NCBI GenBank assembly: GCA_011048585.1
Contig: DSDS01000131.1
Location: forward strand, 1-6,296
From: Desulfurivibrio alkaliphilus
GTDB taxonomy: Bacteria > Desulfobacterota > Desulfobulbia > Desulfobulbales > Desulfurivibrionaceae
Direction: 5' to 3'
Length of the DNA stretch: 6,296 bases
A program made the translations under genes and the position numbers. Under the pieces are notes generated by a model. That model had not been told where the DNA came from, did not search any database, and was given only the letters and a program-made list of their open reading frames with translations. Shown here one piece after another: positions 1-5,989 of this stretch (position 1 is the stretch's first letter; each line of letters begins with the position of its first letter).

Positions 1-143
1 ATGACCAGCCCCAGCAGGGCCATCAGGCTCAAGGGGAGTTCGAAAAGGCGGCGGAAGGGGAGCAGGAGGAGGAAGGCGAAGATCAGCAGCAGGGAGGCCT
101 GGCGTCCCATGGCTGAACACATTGCTTTATCGATAAAATTCAT
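1..143 (-). CDS. Membrane protein N-terminus, probable O-antigen ligase/polymerase family (partial)
   Basis: Only the first 47 codons are in the window; the gene continues past the left edge. The ATG is at 143-141 and the reading frame stays open to base 1. After a short polar start (MNFIDKAMCSAMGRQ), residues about 16-31 form a strongly hydrophobic Leu/Ile/Phe-rich segment. An Arg-Arg pair follows and then a second hydrophobic stretch (LPLSLMALLGLV), as expected at the start of a polytopic inner-membrane protein. Codons from about residue 11 on are rich in G/C at the third position, like the neighbours. O-antigen ligase (Wzy_C/WaaL-like) proteins often begin this way, and the gene follows two glycosyltransferase genes on the same strand, so that role is inferred from context and a short signature only. 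The Shine-Dalgarno is weak (a GGA about 8 nt upstream); internal ATGs at codons 8 and 12 are alternative starts. An 83-nt gap separates it from the upstream glycosyltransferase. The call as a real gene is fairly sure; its function is not. Confidence 0.65.
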   Translation of the reverse strand, partial: MNFIDKAMCSAMGRQASLLLIFAFLLLLPFRRLFELPLSLMALLGLV

Positions 144-226
144 GGTTAATTCCGGACTGTGTCAAGCCGAAGCGGCAAGCGGAACCGACCGGATCGTGCC
201 GGCCCGGCGAGGTGGCCGTTGGCGGA

Positions 227-1357
227 TTATCTTATTAACTGTTGGTAAAGATTTAGGCTTTTAGCACACATCCTCGCCGTTGTAAAGTTGCTATTGATCC
301 ACTCCCGGCCGGCAGTGCCCAGCTTTTGCCGCTGGTCGGCATCGCTGAGCGCCTCTTTAAGGGCGGCGGCCAGGGCGGTGGGGTTGTTGGGTTCGACCAG
401 CCAACCGGTTTTGCTGGGCAGCACGGTTTCCAGGCTGCCGCCGTGGGCGGTGGCCACCACCGCTCGGCCCATGGCTCCGGCCTCCACCGTGGTCAGGCCG
501 AAGGCCTCGGCCGCGGTGGAGGTGGCTGAAACCACCAGGTCGGCCAGGAGCAGCGCAGCCGGCATCTCCGAGCAGTGGCCCACGAATTTTACCCGCTGAT
601 TGAGGCCCAGGCTGGCGGTAAGCTGCAGCAGTTGTCCGGCGTACTCCGGGTTATCCTTGGTGTCACCCACGCAGATCGCCTGCCATGGCAACTCCTTGAT
701 TTGGGCCAGACTTTGCAGAAAGATATCGTGCCCTTTCAGGCGGGTGATCCGGCCCGGCAGCATGATGACCGGTCCCGCATCCGGGAGTTGCCATTGCCGC
801 TTGAGGGCGGCCACCCGTTGGGGGGGCACCGCCCCGGGGTGGAAAGTGTCGGTGTTCACCCCGTCGTGGATCAGCTCGATCCGCTGTTCCGGCACCTGAT
901 AGTGCTGCCGGATATGGTCGGCAATGGCTCGGGAGACGGCGATCACCTTCTCCCCCTTGGTCATGATCGCGCTGTAGCGGTTGATCGAATAAAAGCCGTG
1001 AAAGGTGGTAACCAGGTGGGGTCGGCGGTCGGCCGGCAGACTTTTCCAGGCCAGGTAGGCGATCCAGGCCGGCATCCGGGAACGGAGATGGAGTATATCC
1101 ACCCGGCGTTGACGCAGCAGGCGGCGCAGAGGAGGGATGTAAGCCAGGGAAGAGGGGCTTTTTCCGCCCAGATTCATTTCGATATGTTCACTGCCTCCGG
1201 CCTCCAGCCGGGCGACCAGACGGCCGCCTCCGGAGATCACCAGTGACTGGTGTCCCCGCTGAGCCAGGTAGCCGGCCAACTCCAGGGTATCGCGTTCCAC
1301 TCCGCCGCTCTGCAGTTCGGGCAGTACCTGGGCTACGACAATCTTTCCGGCCACCAT
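227..1357 (-). CDS. Glycosyltransferase family 4 (GT-B fold), probable LPS core/O-antigen assembly
   Basis: Predicted 376-residue GT4 retaining glycosyltransferase that transfers a sugar from a nucleotide-sugar donor, probably to an LPS-type acceptor at the cytoplasmic face of the inner membrane. The N-terminal domain carries the Gly-rich loop near residues 17-20 (SGGVE), typical of GT4 enzymes. The C-terminal donor domain has GRITRLKG at 202-209, matching the family G-x-x-x-R-x-x-KG donor phosphate motif. It also has the E-x7-E motif with Glu284 and Glu292 (EAFGLTTVE). Length is normal for the family. The frame extends eight codons upstream to a TTG at 1381, but the ATG at 1357 is preferred because AAGGAG lies 11 nt upstream of it and would be inside the coding sequence if the TTG were used. 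The gene overlaps the end of the upstream ELM1-like gene by 25 nt, indicating translational coupling in one operon. The acceptor and sugar cannot be told from sequence. Confidence 0.92.
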   Translation of the reverse strand: MVAGKIVVAQVLPELQSGGVERDTLELAGYLAQRGHQSLVISGGGRLVARLEAGGSEHIEMNLGGKSPSSLAYIPPLRRLLRQRRVDILHLRSRMPAWIAYLAWKSLPADRRPHLVTTFHGFYSINRYSAIMTKGEKVIAVSRAIADHIRQHYQVPEQRIELIHDGVNTDTFHPGAVPPQRVAALKRQWQLPDAGPVIMLPGRITRLKGHDIFLQSLAQIKELPWQAICVGDTKDNPEYAGQLLQLTASLGLNQRVKFVGHCSEMPAALLLADLVVSATSTAAEAFGLTTVEAGAMGRAVVATAHGGSLETVLPSKTGWLVEPNNPTALAAALKEALSDADQRQKLGTAGREWINSNFTTARMCAKSLNLYQQLIR

Positions 1358-2271
1358 CTCCGCAGGATCTCCTTGGCGCAACGCTCCGCTTCCACCAGCG
1401 GCGCCACCGCCGGCGGAAATTTTTTGCCGGCCAGCCGTTCCGCCAGATAGATGATTTGGCCTCGCTGGCGCAGCTGGTCCAGGCCCCGCTGAAATTTATT
1501 CTGCCGCCGCCGCCACTTAACCGGCAGAATTCCCACCCGGCAGCCGGCGCTCAGCGCCTCGTAAACCATGGAAATACTGTCGGCGGTGACCCAGACCTCC
1601 CGGTGGCGCTCATACTGCTCCTCGATCCAGCCGGGGGGGGTGGCCGTGGCCGGGCAGAACTGGACGCCCTCGCGGGTCGCGGCCAGTTGGGCCAGCTCGG
1701 CCACCGTTGCCGGCGGGGTCCGGGGGGAGGAGGAAAGGGTCCAGTGCCGGTCAGGGCTTTGATCCAGTAAGGTTTTGGCCTGGCGAACAACCTGGGCCTG
1801 GTCCCAGAAGTGGCTCTTGGGGTCCAGGCCGCCGATCAGCAGCAGACTGTGGTTTGCCTCGTGCCGTCCTTGATTCGTGGTCAGGCAGGGGGGGCCATCG
1901 GTGAGGAAAACATTGGCTCCCGCCCGGACCCCATCGTGGGCGGGGACCAGGCAGAGGTCAAAGAGGCCGCGCAGCAGGATGTTGGGGCTCATGCAGCAGA
2001 TCGCCCTGGCTCGTCCCCGCGATTTCAGTTTGGCCAGGAGCAGGGGCGGATGGGTCCGGCGGCCGCTGCCGATCAGCAAGTCGGCGGGGGGCCCTTGCCT
2101 ATGTCCCGCCCCCGGGGGCATCCGTTCGTCATCGGTGGACCCGGCTCCGGCCAATCGCACCTTTTCGGCGGTGACCGGGGTCAGGCGGCCCAAGGCCCGG
2201 ATCAGGGCCAGGGTCTGTTTTTCGTGCCCGGGGCGGCCGTCGCAATACGCGGTTATGGTCAGGTTTTTCAT
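1333..2271 (-). CDS. ELM1/GtrOC1-like family protein (PF06258), putative glycosyltransferase
   Basis: A 312-residue protein of the 'mitochondrial fission ELM1' family. Its bacterial members are annotated as putative GT-B-like glycosyltransferases and often sit beside LPS genes. Signature motifs visible are DGRPGHEKQ (residues 11-19), the Gly-rich GSGRRT (68-73) and TADSISMVYEAL (229-240), the last being the conserved DSxSM block of the family. Length fits the usual 300-350 residues. The start is uncertain. The frame is open to a GTG at 2304, with ATGs at 2280 and 2271, and none has a good Shine-Dalgarno. I chose 2271 because family members normally start only about ten residues before the DGRPGH motif; the GTG start would add 11 residues. 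It is first in a minus-strand operon with the GT4 gene, which it overlaps by 25 nt, and the O-antigen-ligase-like gene. A role in LPS core biosynthesis follows from context. Residues about 41-62 form a Gly/Pro-rich loop that looks poorly conserved. Confidence 0.85.
   Translation of the reverse strand: MKNLTITAYCDGRPGHEKQTLALIRALGRLTPVTAEKVRLAGAGSTDDERMPPGAGHRQGPPADLLIGSGRRTHPPLLLAKLKSRGRARAICCMSPNILLRGLFDLCLVPAHDGVRAGANVFLTDGPPCLTTNQGRHEANHSLLLIGGLDPKSHFWDQAQVVRQAKTLLDQSPDRHWTLSSSPRTPPATVAELAQLAATREGVQFCPATATPPGWIEEQYERHREVWVTADSISMVYEALSAGCRVGILPVKWRRRQNKFQRGLDQLRQRGQIIYLAERLAGKKFPPAVAPLVEAERCAKEILRRWWPERLS
1369..1374 (-). promoter_or_regulatory. Ribosome binding site of the GT4 gene (decides its start)
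   Basis: On the minus strand this reads AAGGAG, 11 nt before the ATG at 1357. It lies inside the 3' end of the ELM1-like gene. It supports the ATG over the in-frame TTG at 1381, which is upstream of this site. Confidence 0.55.
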
Positions 2272-2393
2272 GGGCAGCATAGTGGGATAAGTAGCATAAT
2301 TCACCCCCTAAGTCATGTGATTTGCGGCCCGGTAGGCGCCGATTTCCCGGCGGTCGGTTGCAGTTGGCGGGTGGTATATGGTATAGAGCGCTG
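2272..2393. promoter_or_regulatory. Divergent intergenic region between the LPS-type and glycogen-type operons
   Basis: These 122 bases separate two divergently read operons and so must hold both promoters. The region is a mix of a GC-rich core (about 2324-2374) and A/T-richer flanks. Near its right end GGTATA occurs twice in close tandem (2373-2378 and 2380-2385). On the minus strand a TATGCT lies just inside the GTG alternative start of the ELM1-like gene, but I see no matching -35 box. No riboswitch, operator palindrome or terminator is evident. Confidence 0.5.
2358..2387 (+). promoter_or_regulatory. Candidate sigma70-like promoter for the DHH-glgC operon
   Basis: TTGCAG (2358-2363) and TATAGA (2382-2387) match the -35 and -10 consensus at four of six positions or better and are separated by 18 bp. 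Transcription would then start about 7 bp after the -10 box, almost exactly at the ATG at 2394, implying a leaderless or nearly leaderless message. The absence of a good Shine-Dalgarno before this ATG fits that idea but does not prove it. Confidence 0.3.
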
Positions 2394-3449
2394 ATGAAAG
2401 ACAACGGCGCCGCAACCAATGGCAACGGAACCTCCCAGGCCGGGGTTCCCGGGCCCAACCCCAATCGCAAACGCAACTCCAAGAAGACGGCCAAGGAGCG
2501 CCTGCAGGAGTTTTGGAGCGTTTTCGACAAAGAGGACACCGTGCTGGTGGTGATCAGCGCTGATCCCGACGCCCTGGCCGGAGCCATGGCGGTCAAGCGG
2601 CTGCTGCGCTACCGGGTTAAGGCCGTCACCATCGCCTATCCCAATGAAATTCGCCGGCTCAACAATCTGGTGATGTTGGAACTGCTCAAGATTCCAGCCG
2701 AGCGCCTGCATACCGTCAAGCCCACCGAATTCAGCAAAAGGGTGATCCTGGACTCCCAGCCCCCCCACCTGCCCTCCTTCGAAAATATCCCTTTCGATGT
2801 GGTGCTCGACCATCATCCCGCCACCAAGGGGTGGGCCGCCACCTTCGTGGATATTCGCAAGGACTATGGGGCCACCGCCTCAATGATGGTCGAGTACCTC
2901 AGGGCCGCCGGCATCCGGCCCTCGGTGGCCCTGGCCACCGCCCTTTTTTACGCTATCAAGGTCGACACCCAGAATTTCGAGAAAAAGGTTACCCTGGCCG
3001 ATGCCATATCTTTCCGCTACCTGTTCAATCTGGCCAACCTCAATCTGGTGCGTAAGATTGAACTCTCTTCTCTGCGCCGTTCGGAACTGAACTACTTTCG
3101 CACCGCCCTTAAAGAGATGAAGCTGAGCAAGCAGCGGCTCTACTCCCATGTCGGCAAGGTGCCCAGCCCCGATATTCTGGTGTTGATCGCCGACTTCCTC
3201 AAGCAGGTCCACGAGGCCGCCTGGGTTTTTGTTTCCGGCATTCACAACGACAAGCTGGTGGTTATTTTTCGCTGCGACGGTTATAAGAAGAATGCTGGGC
3301 GCCTGGCGGAAAAAACCTTCGGCCAGATCGGGTGCGCCGGCGGGCATCGGGAGTCGGCTCGAGCTGAGGTGCCGCTTAAGAACATGGTTAAGGATGCCAG
3401 CAGCATCAACACCAACACCCTGATTCGCCTTACCAACAAACATATGTAG
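2394..3449 (+). CDS. DHH/DHHA1-family phosphoesterase (NrnA/pAp-phosphatase-like)
   Basis: A 351-residue cytoplasmic protein of the DHH superfamily, metal-dependent (Mn2+) phosphodiesterases that act on short oligonucleotides, pAp or cyclic dinucleotides. Motifs in order are motif I ADPDA (56-60), motif II ILDSQ (118-122) with Asp120, motif III VLDHHP with Asp139-His140-His141, and motif IV KVDTQNF with Asp191. The C-terminal DHHA1 substrate-binding domain follows, with FRCDGYKKNAGRLA (292-305) and the GGH box at 316-318. The first 36 residues are Asn/Gly-rich then Lys/Arg-rich and look disordered. The histidine normally four residues before the first motif I Asp is Val53 here. The frame extends 24 codons upstream to a TTG at 2322, but that segment is Arg/Gly-rich and unlike the family, so the ATG at 2394 is preferred despite a poor Shine-Dalgarno. 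It is first in a three-gene operon with two GlgC homologues, 12 nt upstream of the next gene. Substrate not determinable; NrnA-like activity is an inference from the family. Confidence 0.9.
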   Translation: MKDNGAATNGNGTSQAGVPGPNPNRKRNSKKTAKERLQEFWSVFDKEDTVLVVISADPDALAGAMAVKRLLRYRVKAVTIAYPNEIRRLNNLVMLELLKIPAERLHTVKPTEFSKRVILDSQPPHLPSFENIPFDVVLDHHPATKGWAATFVDIRKDYGATASMMVEYLRAAGIRPSVALATALFYAIKVDTQNFEKKVTLADAISFRYLFNLANLNLVRKIELSSLRRSELNYFRTALKEMKLSKQRLYSHVGKVPSPDILVLIADFLKQVHEAAWVFVSGIHNDKLVVIFRCDGYKKNAGRLAEKTFGQIGCAGGHRESARAEVPLKNMVKDASSINTNTLIRLTNKHM

Positions 3450-3453
3450 GAGG
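3448..3453 (+). promoter_or_regulatory. Strong ribosome binding site of the GlgC-like gene
   Basis: A perfect AGGAGG that begins inside the TAG stop codon of the DHH gene and ends 8 nt before the ATG at 3462. It fixes that start and suggests the second gene is translated well relative to the first. Confidence 0.8.
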
Positions 3454-3461
3454 GGGTTAGC

Positions 3462-4724
3462 ATGCCGAAGTTGAAGCCCAAAGTTTTGGCCGTGGTACTG
3501 GCTGGAGGTCGGGTTGATGAGTTGAGCGTGCTTACCGCCCATCGCCCCAAGTCGGCGGTTCCTTTTGGCGGCTTTGCCCGGGTGATCGATTTTGCCCTGA
3601 GCAACCTGCTCCAATCCGGGTTGGAGCTGGTGGCCGTGCTCAGTCAGTATCGCAGCTTCTCCTTGATCAACCACATCGGCATCGGCGCCTCCTGGGACAT
3701 GATCGGCCGTTATCGCGGGGTCTTTGTCCTGCCCCCCTACCAGGGTTTCGGTCAGAGCAGTTGGTACCGGGGATCGGCCGACGCGGTCCGCCAGAACCTT
3801 GATTTCATCCAATTTCATGAACCGGAAACCATTTTGATTATCTCCGGGGATCATGTCTACCACATGGATTATCGCGAGATAATCGACTACCACCTACAAA
3901 AGGATGCAGATTGCACCATGGCCTGCGTCGAGGTTCCCGCCACCGAGGCGCACCGTTTCGGGATCGCCGAGATCGACGGCGAGGACGGGGCGCGGGGCGG
4001 CCGGGTCCTCCAGTACCAGGAAAAACCGGCTAAATCGACCTTTAATCAGGCCTCGATGACCGTATATTGCTTCAAGCCCAACGTCCTGTACGCCCTGTTG
4101 GAGGCCAATGCCCGTGAAGATCAATCCTTCGAGTTTGGTCGTGATATCATTCCCCGGGCCATGGCGGCGAGGCGCAGGGTTTATGGCTACCGGTTCCGCG
4201 GCTACTGGGGTTACACCCGGACCCTGGATGAGTACTGGCAAACCAGCATGGATCTGCTGGGAAAAACCCCCAAATTGCCCCTGGATCAGTGGGGGTTGCG
4301 CACCAACCTTGACCATCGGGGGATCCGGGACTACCCGCCGCTCAGGGCGGGCAGGGAGGCGGAAATCGTCAACAGTCTGGCCTATAACGGTTGCCGGGTG
4401 GAGGGGCGGGTGGAAAATTCGATCCTCTTCCCCGGGGTGCAGGTAAAGGCCGGGGCGGTGGTGCGCGATTCAATCCTCTTTTTCGATAACGTGGTGGGCC
4501 GCAATTGTCGATTGCATAAGGTGATCGCCGATGTCAACGTCACCTTGGGCGAGGGTGTGAGGGTCGGGGCCGCTTCCGGCTCGGGGGGCGGAATTACGGT
4601 ACTGGGCTGGAACAACGAAATTCCGATGGGGATGAAGATCGGGGCCGGTTGCACCCTCTATCCCGATCTGGGTCCCGAGAAGATGGTGCGTGGGGTCATT
4701 GCCGACGGGGAGGTGGTGCGATGA
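3462..4724 (+). CDS. GlgC-like sugar nucleotidyltransferase homologue, probably a non-catalytic/regulatory subunit
   Basis: A 420-residue ADP-glucose pyrophosphorylase family protein, close to the ~430 residues of E. coli GlgC. It has an N-terminal nucleotidyltransferase domain followed from about residue 300 by a C-terminal left-handed beta-helix of hexapeptide-type repeats. Conserved motifs are PKSAVPFGG (29-37), WYRGSADAVRQN (101-112), SGDHVYHMDY (128-137), QEKP (186-189, sugar-site Lys188) and FGRDIIP (225-231). Two key sites are altered. The GGxGxRL nucleotide loop reads GGRVDEL, with Glu20 where Arg is expected. The YWRDVGT motif reads YWGYTRT (248-254), with Tyr251 replacing the second Mg2+-binding Asp. 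SMGIY is also SMTVY. By comparison with non-catalytic GlgD and plant large subunits, I infer a modulatory partner for the canonical GlgC encoded next. It could instead have a different, altered activity. Its stop overlaps the glgC start (ATGA), so equal, coupled synthesis is likely. Confidence 0.88.
   Translation: MPKLKPKVLAVVLAGGRVDELSVLTAHRPKSAVPFGGFARVIDFALSNLLQSGLELVAVLSQYRSFSLINHIGIGASWDMIGRYRGVFVLPPYQGFGQSSWYRGSADAVRQNLDFIQFHEPETILIISGDHVYHMDYREIIDYHLQKDADCTMACVEVPATEAHRFGIAEIDGEDGARGGRVLQYQEKPAKSTFNQASMTVYCFKPNVLYALLEANAREDQSFEFGRDIIPRAMAARRRVYGYRFRGYWGYTRTLDEYWQTSMDLLGKTPKLPLDQWGLRTNLDHRGIRDYPPLRAGREAEIVNSLAYNGCRVEGRVENSILFPGVQVKAGAVVRDSILFFDNVVGRNCRLHKVIADVNVTLGEGVRVGAASGSGGGITVLGWNNEIPMGMKIGAGCTLYPDLGPEKMVRGVIADGEVVR
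4707..4713 (+). promoter_or_regulatory. Ribosome binding site of glgC
   Basis: GGGGAGG inside the last codons of the preceding gene, 7 nt before the ATG at 4721. It supports that start over the in-frame codon at 4649, whose extra 24 residues have no family resemblance. Confidence 0.7.
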
Positions 4725-5989
4725 GTTGGGGGAAGAATGACGCCCTGGTTCTGCTGCTGGCCGGCGGGGTGGGCAGTCGGCTCAACAACCTGGTCCAGAG
4801 CCGGGCCAAACCGGCGGTGCCCTTTGCCGGAATCTACCGGATCATCGACTTCAGCCTCAGCAACGTGATGAATTCCGGTTTTACCCAGGTGGGGCTGCTT
4901 ACCCAGTACAAACCGCTGTCGCTGATGCGGCACATTGGCGATGGGGCCGCTTGGGATTTCACCGGCCGCACCCGCGGGGTCAAGATCCTGCCGCCCCGCA
5001 CCGGCTCCAAGGAGTCGGACTGGTACAAGGGTACCGCCGACGCGGTGCGCCAAAACATCGACTTTATCCGGGCACACCCCTCCCGGGAGGTGATCATCCT
5101 CTCCGGGGACCATATCTACGGCATGGATCTGGACGAGATGCTGCGGGATCACCGCCGCAAACAGGCTGATTTGACCGTGGCCACCATGGTGGTGCCCCGG
5201 GAGCAGATCCATCAGTTCGGGGCGGCGATCACCGGCGAGGATGGCCGGGTGGTGGAGTGGGAGGAGAAACCGGCGGTGCCCCGTACCGATCTGGCCTCCA
5301 TGGGAATCTACGTGGTCAACACCGATTACCTGCTAGCCACCCTGGAGAAACATCGGAGCGACGTTGATTTCGGCATGGATATCATTCCTCGGGCGATCCC
5401 GGTGGATCGGGTTTACGCCCACTCCTTTCGGGGCTACTGGCGGGATGTCGGTACGATTCAGGCGTACTGGGAAGCCAATATGGATCTGCTGCTGCCCAAT
5501 TCCCCCATCAATCCGGCCGCTTGGGGAATCCGCTCCAACCCCGAGGCTGAGGGGTTGCCCTTTGACCGCTGCCCGGCCCGCTTTGTTGGCGCCGGCCAGG
5601 CTAAAAATTCTTTGATCTCAGCTGGGTGCCTGATCGAGGGCACGGTGGTCAACTCGGTGCTCTCGCCGGGGGTGCGAGTTGGGCCCGGAGCGGTGGTTCG
5701 CGATTCGATCATTTTCCACGATTCCCGGGTGGGTGGCGGAGCGGTGGTGGATCTGGCCATCCTCGACAAGCGAGTACAGGTCGGTCAGGGTGCCAGGGTG
5801 GGGCATGGCGAGGACCGGGAGGTGGCCAATCGAGTCCACCCCAAACATCTCTATACCGGGATCAGCCTCATCGGCAAGATGGCCCAACTCCCGGAAAACG
5901 CGGTGATCGGTCGCAACTGCATCGTCGCCCCCCACCGTCGGGCCGACGAGTTTCCCGCCCTTATCCTGCCTTCGGGCGAGAGCATCTAA
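4721..5989 (+). CDS. glgC: Glucose-1-phosphate adenylyltransferase (ADP-glucose pyrophosphorylase), catalytic
   Basis: A 422-residue enzyme making ADP-glucose and pyrophosphate from ATP and glucose-1-phosphate, the committed step of bacterial glycogen synthesis, in the cytoplasm, normally as a tetramer. All family signatures are intact. The nucleotide loop is AGGVGSRL (14-21) with Arg20, and SRAKPAVPF (27-35) follows with Lys30. WYKGTADAVRQN (101-112) and SGDHIYGMDL (128-137) come next, the latter with metal-binding Asp130. EEKP (181-184) carries the glucose-1-phosphate lysine Lys183. SMGIYV (193-198), DFGMDIIP (216-223) and YWRDVGT (239-245) complete the set, the last with the second metal ligand Asp242. 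The C-terminal hexapeptide beta-helix runs from about residue 296. The start is the ATG of an ATGA overlap with the preceding homologue, with GGGGAGG 7 nt upstream. It is the last gene of the operon DHH phosphoesterase - GlgC-like - glgC. The allosteric effector cannot be read from sequence. Its 3' end overlaps a convergent gene by 29 nt. Confidence 0.95.
   Translation: MSWGKNDALVLLLAGGVGSRLNNLVQSRAKPAVPFAGIYRIIDFSLSNVMNSGFTQVGLLTQYKPLSLMRHIGDGAAWDFTGRTRGVKILPPRTGSKESDWYKGTADAVRQNIDFIRAHPSREVIILSGDHIYGMDLDEMLRDHRRKQADLTVATMVVPREQIHQFGAAITGEDGRVVEWEEKPAVPRTDLASMGIYVVNTDYLLATLEKHRSDVDFGMDIIPRAIPVDRVYAHSFRGYWRDVGTIQAYWEANMDLLLPNSPINPAAWGIRSNPEAEGLPFDRCPARFVGAGQAKNSLISAGCLIEGTVVNSVLSPGVRVGPGAVVRDSIIFHDSRVGGGAVVDLAILDKRVQVGQGARVGHGEDREVANRVHPKHLYTGISLIGKMAQLPENAVIGRNCIVAPHRRADEFPALILPSGESI

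Noticed and set aside
160..165. Perfect TTGACA (minus strand) upstream of the membrane-protein gene, considered as a -35 box
   Set aside because: At 16-18 bp spacing the only -10 candidates are poor and overlap the ATG at 143, so a promoter here would need a later start codon; not enough support.
575..1246. Open plus-strand frame of 223 codons antisense to the GT4 gene
   Set aside because: It is the complement of a clearly recognised glycosyltransferase. Its composition is rich in Gly, His, Pro and Asp with no domain signature, so it is a shadow frame.
1810..2394. Open plus-strand frame of 194 codons opposite the ELM1-like gene
   Set aside because: Gly/Gln/Ala-rich composition with no motif, and the opposite strand carries the ELM1 signatures DGRPGH and DSISM.
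2880..3893. Open minus-strand frame of 337 codons antisense to the DHH and GlgC-like genes
   Set aside because: It spans two well-supported genes on the other strand, has no recognisable motif, and is explained by high G/C at third codon positions, which removes stops from the antisense frame.
3462..5989. The two GlgC homologues as a recent gene duplication or direct repeat
   Set aside because: They align well at protein level but differ at many positions and in several indels, and DNA similarity is patchy, so this is ancient paralogy and not a recent repeat.
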